The position numbers were made by a program, and so were the translations under genes. The notes beneath the pieces were generated by a model that saw only the letters and a list, made by a program, of their open reading frames with translations, was not told where the DNA came from and searched no databases. Below, piece after piece: positions 39,717 to 47,410 of a stretch of 64,000 nt of DNA; within the stretch, counting starts at the first letter, position 1, and every line of letters starts with the position of its first letter. The stretch is from an uncultured Psychrobacter sp. Its GTDB lineage: Bacteria; Pseudomonadota; Gammaproteobacteria; Pseudomonadales; Moraxellaceae. The DNA lies in the NCBI RefSeq assembly GCF_947488565.1, contig NZ_CANKZC010000002.1:248001-312000 (forward strand), read 5' to 3'.

Positions 39717-39934
39717 AAAGATTTAATAAAAAAAAACCTTTACTATCATCCTTGATCTTAATCAAAATAATCAAAGACAATGTTTGGTTAAGTTTTTCAT
39801 ATGATTCAGATTTTTATACTGACAACCATTATTCAAAACCATTTACCACAAAAGTTAAAGGTGTTTTATCTGCAACCTTGTCTCTACGACACGTAAGCTG
39901 TTGCAGTCAGCATCTGGCTCTCAAAGAGGATTAT

Positions 39935-41299
39935 ATGAGCGAAAAAACTGAGAGCATCAGTTACCTGCAAGCGATAGCGATTAGCGTCGGTGCAATTATA
40001 GGATGGGGTGCTTATGTGATGCCAGGCGACTTATTTTTGCCGCAATCACAGCTATTAGGCTCATCGGTCGCCATTATCATTGGTACGTTGGCCATCTATA
40101 TGGTCGCCCAAGCCTATATCAATTTATTGACTCAAACGCCAGAACACGAGTCAGGTGGTATCTATTGGATCGAAAAATACATCAATAGAAAACACGCCTA
40201 TGTCTATGGCTGGGGCGTGGCGATAGGCTATATCTCTATCGTGGCGCTCAACATATCAGCCGTTGCCTTATTATTAAGGTATCTGCTGCCCAGTAGCTTA
40301 CAGCTAGGCTATCTGTACACGATTGCTGGTTGGGAAGTTTACGCCAGTGAAGTCTTCTTATGTAGTGCTGCCATCATTTTATTTAGCTATATCAATTTGC
40401 GCGGCGTACAAGTCGGCGCCAAGATTCAACTATATATCGCGCTGTTTATGATTGTATCAGTCACTGCCCTATTTTTTGGTTCACTATGGACGACGCCCAC
40501 CGCGCAACCTTTTTTGCCCACAGATATGCAAAGCAGCTCCATTACAAGCTTAGCGTGGTTACCTATCCTTGCCGTCATGCCTTGGGCGTATGTTGGTTTT
40601 GAGACCACACCGCAAATCTCCAAATCCATTAGTGATTCGAAAAACAAGACCAGAAGTATTATCTTAATCTCGCTTATCGCCGGTATTTTATTTTATTCTT
40701 TGATCAACTATTTTACCGCTTTAAATATGAACTTTGATTACCAAGCGATTAAAGATAGCAATTGGGCGACTGGTGAGGGAATAGACAACCGTATTGGCAG
40801 TATAGGAATTTGGCTATTGTCCATCGCCATGATTGGCTCGATATTGAGCGGCATCAATGGCTTTATATTATCGTCAGTCAAACTGTTAGAGTCTATGGGC
40901 GACTCGTCTTTACTGCCTAGTATATTTACCGATAAAAACCATCACTTTAGTAAGAAAAAAACCGTCATATTAATATGTTTGGTTTGCCTGTTCTCTCCTT
41001 GGCTTGGCAGAAACTATCTACTTGATATCGTCAGTATGGCGTCTCTAGGGATTACCGTCGGCTTCGCTTATGTGACGTCCGCAGATCTCATCAACGAGCG
41101 CAGAAAAAATCAGGCAGGCTTATTAAATTATCTTGCAGTCTTGGTCAGCCTCATCTTTATATCGCTGCTGCTACTGCCCTTCTCGCCTGCTGCATTATCA
41201 TTGAACGCTTATATATTATTGGCAGTGTTTATCATTTTAGGTGCGATTGGCTATAAAAGGATCATTCCAATGTCCAGTGCTAGTGTGAGTTATAAATAG
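39935..41299 (+). CDS. APC-family amino acid permease
   Basis: Predicted inner-membrane amino acid transporter with about 12 hydrophobic segments. It begins MSEKTESISYLQAIAISVGAIIGWGAYVMPG, whose glycine-rich first helix (GAIIGWGAYVMPG) carries the substrate backbone. The start at 39935 is fixed by AGAGGA four bases upstream. The frame is open back to 39752, but no ribosome binding site supports that. The substrate is unknown; it is close to the YjeH/YfnA-type APC branch. Confidence 0.85.
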   Translation: MSEKTESISYLQAIAISVGAIIGWGAYVMPGDLFLPQSQLLGSSVAIIIGTLAIYMVAQAYINLLTQTPEHESGGIYWIEKYINRKHAYVYGWGVAIGYISIVALNISAVALLLRYLLPSSLQLGYLYTIAGWEVYASEVFLCSAAIILFSYINLRGVQVGAKIQLYIALFMIVSVTALFFGSLWTTPTAQPFLPTDMQSSSITSLAWLPILAVMPWAYVGFETTPQISKSISDSKNKTRSIILISLIAGILFYSLINYFTALNMNFDYQAIKDSNWATGEGIDNRIGSIGIWLLSIAMIGSILSGINGFILSSVKLLESMGDSSLLPSIFTDKNHHFSKKKTVILICLVCLFSPWLGRNYLLDIVSMASLGITVGFAYVTSADLINERRKNQAGLLNYLAVLVSLIFISLLLLPFSPAALSLNAYILLAVFIILGAIGYKRIIPMSSASVSYK

Positions 41300-41658
41300 T
41301 AGCCGTTGTAATTGATTTACTTTAGAAACCATATATCAGAGAGAAGTTTGCAGCATCAATCTGTATAAAACGTAACCAAAAAGTAACGGTAAGCACTAGG
41401 TATAATTCAATACTATATGCCTATCTCAAACAGGCTTATAACCTGCCTCAGCACTGTCTATGCAGATTTTGCATATATAGATGTTTGTCCACCGCATCCG
41501 CACTCCATTAGGAATAAAGGTTGTATTCGTGTTGTCGTCCATTTGAGTGCGAAAAATTACGCCTCTACTTGCCCTCAGCTGCTTTATTAAAGGCTGAGGG
41601 CGGCAAACCATTTATCCCTTTATACCTATTATCGGTTTGCCTTTAAGAATGAAATACT
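41300..41658. other. Intergenic region with paired hairpins upstream of 41659
   Basis: About 360 bases. It holds two consecutive hairpins (41571-41601, 41602-41641), described separately. No gene seen. Confidence 0.6.
41571..41641 (+). promoter_or_regulatory. Two consecutive hairpins in the 5' region of the gene at 41659
   Basis: GCCCTCAGC (41571-41579) pairs with GCTGAGGGC (41593-41601). Then GGCAAACC (41602-41609) pairs with GGTTTGCC (41634-41641). The second ends 17 bases before the start codon and has no T-run. They could be a leader structure or a first terminator plus a second element. Confidence 0.45.
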
Positions 41659-42153
41659 ATGACCAATCACAACGCTTCAACCAGACACTCATCAGCAAAC
41701 AAGTCTTCTCTTATTTTAACGGCACTATTTGCGGGCGCACTCGCCACTGTTATCTTTGATTTCTGGGGTCCATCGCTGTCCCCCATTCTCGGTTTTGCTG
41801 AGCTTTCGACCATTAAGCTACCTACCACGATGATCGAGGTTTTGTTCGGCTCAGCGCCAACGGGCACGCCTGAGCTGATTCATTACATCACAGGCTTAAT
41901 CATTTATCCGTTAGGCTGGTTTATCGTCGTACGTCCTCTGTGGAAGGCTATCATGCCATCGCTTCATTGGACGCTCACAGCTGTGGCTTATGGCTTCGTG
42001 CTCTGGATATTTGCACTCTATGTCGTCGCATACCTCATTACTGGGTTGCCACCGTTCCTTGGTTTTACAGAAGTGACTTGGATCGCGCTCGTCGGTCACG
42101 TTCTTTACGCTTTGGTATTTGCGTGGGGTGCAGAAACACGTCGATTTAGTTAA
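41659..42153 (+). CDS. Uncharacterised four-helix membrane protein
   Basis: A 164-residue protein that I do not place in a family with certainty. It has a 16-residue polar N-terminus followed by four hydrophobic segments (about 17-38, 72-92, 100-126, 138-158). The middle contains a conserved-looking LIHYITGLIIYPLGW. Two hairpins lie just upstream. Distant similarity to YagU-like membrane proteins is possible, but I could not confirm it. Confidence 0.7.
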   Translation: MTNHNASTRHSSANKSSLILTALFAGALATVIFDFWGPSLSPILGFAELSTIKLPTTMIEVLFGSAPTGTPELIHYITGLIIYPLGWFIVVRPLWKAIMPSLHWTLTAVAYGFVLWIFALYVVAYLITGLPPFLGFTEVTWIALVGHVLYALVFAWGAETRRFS

Positions 42154-42409
42154 ACATGCCGCTGCCAGCGCTCATCTCTGCTGTTTTGTATTCAAAAAGT
42201 CTTAATTGTCTCAATTTTTCCACTAACAAAGTAGGCTAATCAATTCAACCTGTGCATTACGATAATACTTGTGATGCGCTAATATTGACTCGTTGTCTCG
42301 AATTTGCGGTAACGACTCGTTGATATCATTGATATCCTATCTAAAATCAGAAACAATAGTAGGCTTAGTACCACCCCTCTTATGACTCTCCTTTTATACA
42401 GAGCATTTC

Positions 42410-43291
42410 ATGGCAAAAAACATCACCTCTTTAACACTCGCATCAGTATTAACATTGTTCATGACATTGCCACTCATTGGCTGCGTCGCCACCTCAGAAC
42501 CACGCTATATTATCGATAGCGAAACCTATCAAGCTACTGGCAAGAGCGAGCGTATCAAAACCATCGTTCTGCACTATACGGTCTCAAATAATGAGCGCTC
42601 AATAAAAACCTTAACCACTGGAAATGTGAGCGCGCACTATCTGATTTTAAATCAGGGCGATGATAAGATTTATAACTTAGTGCCAGAGTCTGAGCGCGCA
42701 TGGCATGCCGGTGATAGTGGCTTCGCTGGACGCACCATCCTGAATGACACTTCTATCGGTATCGAAATCGTCAATAGCGGCATCAAGCCCGAATATCGAG
42801 ACGCGCTTAGAAATAGCGAGCTAGAATATCGACCTTACGAGCATTACGTCGCATTTGATGAATTACAGATTAAAAAGGTCGCTACGCTGGTGCAAAACAT
42901 TGCCATGCGCTATGACATCTCACCAAAAAACATCGTTGGTCACTCTGATATAGCGCCGTCACGCAAAATCGACCCCGGTGCCAAGTTCCCTTGGGAGCGA
43001 CTGTATAAAGAGTACAGCATTGGCGCTTGGTATGATGAATTTGATAAGCAGTTTTTTATGCATCCAGACGCGTTTGCAGCAGCGACGATACCTGAGATTA
43101 AGCAAGCCTTTCGCGATTACGGCTATCAAATCAACGATAGCGATGAATGGGATAAAGCCAGCCGCGATGTCGTTTATGCGTTTCAATTGCATTTCAGACC
43201 GCAGCAGCCTACGGGTGAGATGGATTTGGAGACTTATGCGATACTACGCGCACTCAATAAGAAATATGCTGGTCGTGATGACTTTTATTAA
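42410..43291 (+). CDS. amiD: AmiD-like N-acetylmuramoyl-L-alanine amidase (lipoprotein)
   Basis: Zinc amidase that cleaves peptidoglycan cross-bridges and recycled fragments at the outer membrane. The 293-residue product has a lipobox LIGC (Cys25), then the amidase_2 domain with zinc ligands His54, His177 and Asp187 (10 apart, as in E. coli AmiD), plus GHSDIAPSRKIDPG. A C-terminal peptidoglycan-binding segment follows (about 215-293). No export or regulatory genes flank it. Confidence 0.9.
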   Translation: MAKNITSLTLASVLTLFMTLPLIGCVATSEPRYIIDSETYQATGKSERIKTIVLHYTVSNNERSIKTLTTGNVSAHYLILNQGDDKIYNLVPESERAWHAGDSGFAGRTILNDTSIGIEIVNSGIKPEYRDALRNSELEYRPYEHYVAFDELQIKKVATLVQNIAMRYDISPKNIVGHSDIAPSRKIDPGAKFPWERLYKEYSIGAWYDEFDKQFFMHPDAFAAATIPEIKQAFRDYGYQINDSDEWDKASRDVVYAFQLHFRPQQPTGEMDLETYAILRALNKKYAGRDDFY

Positions 43292-43387
43292 GATTGAGTT
43301 ATAGAACAAACCCTGATTTTTAAACCTTGCTAAAACGATATGCTTTAATTGATATTTACTAATCTATGCTTGCTAATGAGGTATCTT

Positions 43388-44131
43388 ATGACGCTACGTA
43401 TTCACGCGCTATTTCATACTGATTATGAAGACTTAAGCTTCATCAAGAAGTGGGCAAACAATCACGGTCATATTATCAATGTCAATCGTTCTTACGATGA
43501 TGACGCTCTGCCCACGCCCGATAGCTTTGATTGGCTGATTGTCATGGGTGGGCCGATGAGCGTCCATGATGAGGAAAAACACCCTTGGCTCATCAAAGAG
43601 AAACGCCTGATAAAACAAACGATTGAGGCAGGCAAAACGGTCATCGGTATTTGCTTAGGGGCGCAGCTGATCGCCCATTGTTTGGGCGCTAACGTCCAGT
43701 CATCTGGGGTAAAAGAGATCGGTTGGTTACCGATGCGATTGACGCCCGCAGGTCAGGCGCATCTTCTATTACAAGATTTACCCAAACAGGATTTTACCGT
43801 GTTTCACTGGCACGGTGAGGGCTTTGACTGTCCAAAAGGCGCGAGCATCATTGCGGAAACGGACGCTTGGGCGAATCAAGGTTTTGTTTATCAAACACCA
43901 TTGCACGTAGAATCAGACACTTGGATACTCGCGTGGCAATGTCATTTTGAAGTGACCAAAAAGAGCCTTGCTAAAATGATAGTTAATGGCAATAACGCCG
44001 TTCAAAGTGGGCTGACAGAATATCCGAAAACCGTGCAATCACCTGCTGAGATAATCGCGCTGGGTGATAAATATATCGAAGCGAATAACGCAATGCTATC
44101 TGCGATGCTAAATCGGATAGCTACAAACTGA
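43388..44131 (+). CDS. Class I glutamine amidotransferase-like protein
   Basis: A 247-residue protein of the class I glutamine amidotransferase fold. It has the oxyanion-strand VMGGPMSVHD, the nucleophile Cys89 in GICLGAQL, and the His186/Glu188 pair in QCHFEVT. Such lone proteins are often annotated as putative GMP synthase or gamma-glutamyl hydrolases, but the ATP-pyrophosphatase domain of GuaA is absent here. The start at 43388 has GAGG upstream. Substrate unknown. Confidence 0.86.
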   Translation: MTLRIHALFHTDYEDLSFIKKWANNHGHIINVNRSYDDDALPTPDSFDWLIVMGGPMSVHDEEKHPWLIKEKRLIKQTIEAGKTVIGICLGAQLIAHCLGANVQSSGVKEIGWLPMRLTPAGQAHLLLQDLPKQDFTVFHWHGEGFDCPKGASIIAETDAWANQGFVYQTPLHVESDTWILAWQCHFEVTKKSLAKMIVNGNNAVQSGLTEYPKTVQSPAEIIALGDKYIEANNAMLSAMLNRIATN

Positions 44132-44150
44132 ATAATAAGGAGAATAAACC

Positions 44151-44339
44151 ATGAGTCACTCACAACATGACGAACAAGACGAGCTTCAAAAATATTTAGA
44201 AGAAAAAGCCAAACAAGAGCAGGAAAAGCAGAAAGAACAAGAAGCTGAGCAGCTTTCTGCTTATGAGGCTTGTGTGCTAAAAGAGAGTGCAAAGATTCAT
44301 GAGTTGATTGCTGAGGCGAAGAAAGAAGTTAAAAAATGA
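44151..44339 (+). CDS. Small charged coiled-coil protein
   Basis: A 62-residue, highly charged product (KQEQEKQKEQEAEQ) with heptad-like patterning. Its start has a strong ribosome binding site (AAGGAG). It begins 19 bases after the amidotransferase stop on the same strand, so it is probably co-transcribed. I do not recognise a family. Confidence 0.72.
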   Translation: MSHSQHDEQDELQKYLEEKAKQEQEKQKEQEAEQLSAYEACVLKESAKIHELIAEAKKEVKK

Positions 44340-44423
44340 TTTGAACCTTAGCTACATAGAGTTCGGAATACTATTACAATAAGAAAAACCTCAAACCTGA
44401 AAGCAATCTATGGTGCAAATACT

Positions 44424-44978
44424 ATGATAAAACCTAACTTTGAAATCATGGCATCATACAACGCGCTAATGAATAAGAAAATATGTGACAGTATTTCAAT
44501 CACTTCTGACAATATTTTATGGGAAAACAAAAAGGCATTTTTTGGTTCTATATTAGGCACGCTAAATCATCTGATGGTAGGCGATTTAATTTGGCTCAAT
44601 CGCTTTGATCAACATCCTAGCTATCCTAGCGGCTTTAACTCGTTAAAACCTTTAAAACACTTTCCCTTGCCTACCAAACTTACTCAGATTTTGTATGATG
44701 ATAAACAGGGCTTTAGTAGAAATAGGTATGCCCTAGATCAAATAATCATTCGATTCATTGAGGAGTCAGATGAAAGCGATTATTCAAAGAATTTGAGTTA
44801 TCGAAACACTAATAACGACAATCTCCATAAATCTTTTTCTATGTTGCTACAACATCTTTTTAATCACCAAACTCATCATCGCGGGCAAGTAACTACGTTA
44901 CTCTCTCAGATGAATATTGATATAGGGGAGACAGACCTACTGATGCTGATTCCAAATATCGATGATAATAAATTTTAG
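44424..44978 (+). CDS. DinB-family protein
   Basis: A 184-residue four-helix-bundle protein of the DinB/YfiT type, which may bind a metal through a His triad. The candidate ligands are in GTLNHLMVGD (helix 2) and in HLFNHQTHHRGQVTTL near the C-terminus, a pattern characteristic of the family. The biological role in this family (damage response, thiol transfer) is mostly unknown. The base use is AT-rich, like the neighbours from here to 53 kb. Confidence 0.85.
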   Translation: MIKPNFEIMASYNALMNKKICDSISITSDNILWENKKAFFGSILGTLNHLMVGDLIWLNRFDQHPSYPSGFNSLKPLKHFPLPTKLTQILYDDKQGFSRNRYALDQIIIRFIEESDESDYSKNLSYRNTNNDNLHKSFSMLLQHLFNHQTHHRGQVTTLLSQMNIDIGETDLLMLIPNIDDNKF

Positions 44979-45037
44979 GTCGGTGTCGAGGGACTAGACT
45001 CAATACATTATTCGTTCAAATTGTTAGCCCAAAATCG

Positions 45038-45061
45038 TTGGGTGTCGCCAGCTCCACCCAA
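45038..45061. repeat. REP-like palindrome
   Basis: TTGGGTG (45038-45044) and CACCCAA (45055-45061) flank a ten-base loop, with flanks reading toward ATCTACG. The TTGGGT-N-ACCCAA(TCTACG) pattern resembles widespread short intergenic palindromes of bacterial genomes. Confidence 0.45.
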
Positions 45062-45192
45062 TCTACGTTCTAAAGATATTTGATTATTACAGTCGTTCCC
45101 AAACGTCTGCAACTACAGACTGACATTAAACAATACCCTTTTCCTACTGTGTTAAGTAGTAAGAGAGGATATTTTTAAATAGTTTAGAAACA

Positions 45193-45849
45193 TCACCTTA
45201 AATTAGATTTTTTGGCTGTATAGTAATTACCATTATCACTCCAAAACTCTAATTCTCCTTCTGAATTAATAATAAAATATTCTCCAAACCCACTATCCTC
45301 TTCTTCAAGTTTAGTACCTCTATCTGTCTCCGAAAGGACATACAAATCATCTGATGAAGTGCCGTCACCATATGCGTTCTGTAGATAGGTTTGTTCATCT
45401 TTGTTATATGCTGTCACTCTGTATTCAAGATCATGTTCGACCATCCAACTACCTATAACATCACCTTCTGGTAAGTCTTTCCCTTTCATACTCTCATAAC
45501 TAGTGGCGCTCTCACCCATGATATTAACTTCAAGATTTGGGTTATAGTGCGTTGTTGCCCAATAAGCTTGTTTTGGATCATTGCCAGCAATTCTATAACC
45601 TATAAAGGTTCGTTCTAAGTCTTTATTTGAAAGACCTTTAATATGTTCTGCTAGTCTTTTTAGCTCTACTTCGTCTAAACGTTCAGGTAATTCAACTTCT
45701 ACGGTACGCTTAATATTACTTTTAACAGTATCTTCTAAGATATTGTATTCACGAGCTTTAACTTGCGTAACGTTTCCTTTTACAGGAATGCTTCCTTGCT
45801 CTATATCACTATCATTACAAGCTGTTATCGATACAACCATTACTGCCAA
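45193..45849 (-). CDS. Predicted lipoprotein with uncertain 5' end
   Basis: A product that I do not recognise, with a lipoprotein signal peptide leading to VVSITAC (Cys about 11 from the TTG start). The mature part holds two charged segments: an antiparallel-looking Asp/Glu/Arg-rich middle, and a closing GEYFIINSEGELEFWSDNGNYY. The best in-frame start is TTG at 45847-45849, but the hydrophobic segment extends in frame upstream through KTLFLAVM and a basic stretch, with no ATG or GTG before the stop at 45901-45903. The gap upstream contains ATG GAA AGA AAA in another frame. This suggests either a rare start or a one-base frame change in the A-run. Function unknown. Confidence 0.6.
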   Translation of the reverse strand: MAVMVVSITACNDSDIEQGSIPVKGNVTQVKAREYNILEDTVKSNIKRTVEVELPERLDEVELKRLAEHIKGLSNKDLERTFIGYRIAGNDPKQAYWATTHYNPNLEVNIMGESATSYESMKGKDLPEGDVIGSWMVEHDLEYRVTAYNKDEQTYLQNAYGDGTSSDDLYVLSETDRGTKLEEEDSGFGEYFIINSEGELEFWSDNGNYYTAKKSNLR

Positions 45850-45939
45850 AAATAAGGTTTTAAAGTTACTTTTCTTTCCATTAATTATCCTGTAAAAACT
45901 TCAAATAATAGTGATAATTTTGTTTCTTAAAATTACTCA

Positions 45940-46221
45940 TCAAGCCTCAGCAATCAAATCAGGTTGCTTATCTAATAATCGCATCAAGGTAACCGCTGCC
46001 CCTGTTGGGTTTCTAGTACCTTGTTCCCAGTTTTGTAAGGTACGCGGGCTAATATTTAGTTTATCGGCGAATTGCTGCTGCGATAGTCCTGTCTTATTAC
46101 GGATCAATTTAATATCAGGCATCTCATGGCTGAACTTTCGGCTAGGCTCAGCTTCACCTTTGGCAATCGCTAGTGCTTGATTCAATGATGTAGATAAATC
46201 GTCGTAAAATTCATTGCTCAT
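45940..46221 (-). CDS. Antitoxin of a HigBA-type pair (XRE helix-turn-helix)
   Basis: A 93-residue DNA-binding protein. Its C-terminal half is an XRE-type helix-turn-helix (LSQQQFADKLNISPRTLQNWEQGTRNP). The N-terminal half is charged and helical, as in HigA-like antitoxins. The gene overlaps the toxin gene upstream by 11 bases, so expression is coupled. It likely neutralises the toxin and represses the shared promoter at the palindrome 46576-46594. Confidence 0.82.
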   Translation of the reverse strand: MSNEFYDDLSTSLNQALAIAKGEAEPSRKFSHEMPDIKLIRNKTGLSQQQFADKLNISPRTLQNWEQGTRNPTGAAVTLMRLLDKQPDLIAEA

Positions 46222-46546
46222 GGTTATATACCTCTTTGATTTGTTGAGTTAGCTTATACAAACTAGATTTCTCTTGGCTGGATAAGCTAACCTTTTTATT
46301 TTTTGGATAGACAAGCAACATAAAGAATACGCCATGGCTATCAACAAAATAGTAGATGATACGCACGCCACCACTTTTACCTTGATTCAGTGCCCATCTG
46401 GTTTTTCTAACGCCACCCGTCCCTTGGATCAGATCCCCTTGGTCTGGATTGTTGATTAAATCTGCTTGTAGCTCTTTATAGCTATCGTCATCTAATAATT
46501 TAAACACTTGCTTGGTAAACAATGGAGTTTCTATAAAATGTAGCAT
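46211..46546 (-). CDS. Toxin of a HigBA-type pair (RelE/HigB fold)
   Basis: A 111-residue protein that matches the RelE/HigB ribonuclease toxin family: ETPLFTKQVFKLLDDDSYKELQADLINNPDQGDLIQGTGGVRKTRW, then SGGVRIIYYFVDSHGVFFMLLVYPKNKKVSLSSQEKSSLYKL. The middle GxRKxRW and the late YPKN are typical. The toxin gene comes first, the HigBA order. The start follows AAGGA. It likely cleaves mRNA on the ribosome when the antitoxin is lost. Confidence 0.8.
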   Translation of the reverse strand: MLHFIETPLFTKQVFKLLDDDSYKELQADLINNPDQGDLIQGTGGVRKTRWALNQGKSGGVRIIYYFVDSHGVFFMLLVYPKNKKVSLSSQEKSSLYKLTQQIKEVYNHEQ

Positions 46547-46571
46547 CCAAAATCCTTTTTATGTATTCCTT

Positions 46572-46594
46572 ATTATATACGTCATTGACGTATA
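46572..46594 (-). promoter_or_regulatory. HigBA promoter with palindromic operator
   Basis: A perfect inverted repeat TATACGTCA-T-TGACGTATA (46576-46594) lies 30 bases upstream of the toxin start. Reading leftwards, TATAAT (46572-46577) overlaps its edge. That is the arrangement expected for an autoregulated toxin-antitoxin promoter. Confidence 0.7.
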
Positions 46595-46732
46595 GTGCTA
46601 TCAATATTTCTAGAAGAGTCGTTTCATGTTGAAAGCCCTACCCCACCTCACCGATCTTTTAATTTGTAAACTCAAATCACGACGAATACTTATAAGAACA
46701 CAATGTCACCGCTAGCCCTGAGCGAAGAAATA

Positions 46733-46860
46733 ACGAAGCACTGCTTCGTCCGAGCGCAAGGGAATTTGCATTTTCGCAAATTTCGTAGCGGATACGAGCG
46801 GAATAGAAAATTCCCTTTAAGAAATTTTCACTTGCGAAGCTAAAATTGCAGTGCAATTTT
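46733..46860. repeat. Cluster of short palindromes
   Basis: Four palindromes follow in 130 bases: ACGAAGCA/TGCTTCGT (46733-46749), AATTTGC/GCAAATT (46763-46782), GAAAATT/AAATTTTC (46806-46829), and AAAATTGCA/TGCAATTTT (46842-46860). No transposase or reading frame I trust is associated. It may be a mosaic of REP/BIME-like units or a non-autonomous mobile element. Confidence 0.55.
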
Positions 46861-46973
46861 TTAACGCTTCTCAGGAAATGCTCCCCAATTTTTATAAACC
46901 TCAAGTCTCAAACACAAAAAAAGTGAGCCAAAGCCCACCTTTTTATGTCTAAAATAATTTAAATCTAAGCTTA

Positions 46974-47150
46974 TCACAACCAATCCCATGCATTACGGAA
47001 CATCCGCATCTATGCGCCGTTATCAATCTACGCTTCTGGTTTCCAGCTGTGGTTGTACGCGCGTAGGTTGCGCTTAGAGTACAGCATTACGATGGTGACG
47101 CGACCGTCGGTGCTACATAAGCCGCTGAGCGAACCGTTTGTATAGGCGTG
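46974..47150 (-). pseudogene. Decayed 3' end of purL
   Basis: Read on the minus strand this stretch gives NGSLSGLCSTDGRVT, then LRAYNHSWKPE. This matches the C-terminal NGSLGGVTGLCSTDGRVT and LKAYNHSWKPEEW of the intact purL at 53.1 kb. The last residues, MRMFRNAWDWL, match MRMFRNARAWFR after frame changes and in-frame stops. The catalytic PHPE stretch is replaced by LYSK. Even the short terminator downstream (about 46915-46954) resembles that of the intact gene. It is broken and not expressed as an enzyme. Confidence 0.88.
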
Positions 47151-47210
47151 ATTCGGCACGCGCTGCATAGTTTTGAAGAAATAGCCCTATCCACCAGCTA
47201 TTTGAGCTAG

Positions 47211-47363
47211 TTATTGCCATGGGCTAATGATAAAATCACCGCTTACGGAGTTATAGATAGTATCGCTGCTCGTACCATATTGTTGGCTTCCCACATCGTT
47301 GGTTTGATTGAAGCTTAGGATGATGTGCGACTTTAATAATTTGGTTTTATTAGCAGTTTTCAT
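47211..47363 (-). CDS. Small orphan open reading frame, possibly a gene remnant
   Basis: A 50-codon frame opening MKTANKTKLLKSH and closing NSVSGDFIISPWQ. It lies between the purL remnant and kbl on the minus strand, and overlaps the presumed kbl upstream region. There is no ribosome binding site that I trust. The Ser/Thr/Gln-rich middle and hydrophobic C-terminus look like the tail of a larger protein. It may be the end of a deleted accessory gene. Confidence 0.3.
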   Translation of the reverse strand: MKTANKTKLLKSHIILSFNQTNDVGSQQYGTSSDTIYNSVSGDFIISPWQ

Positions 47364-47410
47364 ATCTACATTATCAAGCAGGCTCCCATAATATCAAAAA
47401 AGGAATCTTT

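Noticed and set aside
46677..46904. 75-codon frame on the minus strand
   Set aside because: It runs through the palindrome cluster, has biased composition and no start signal.
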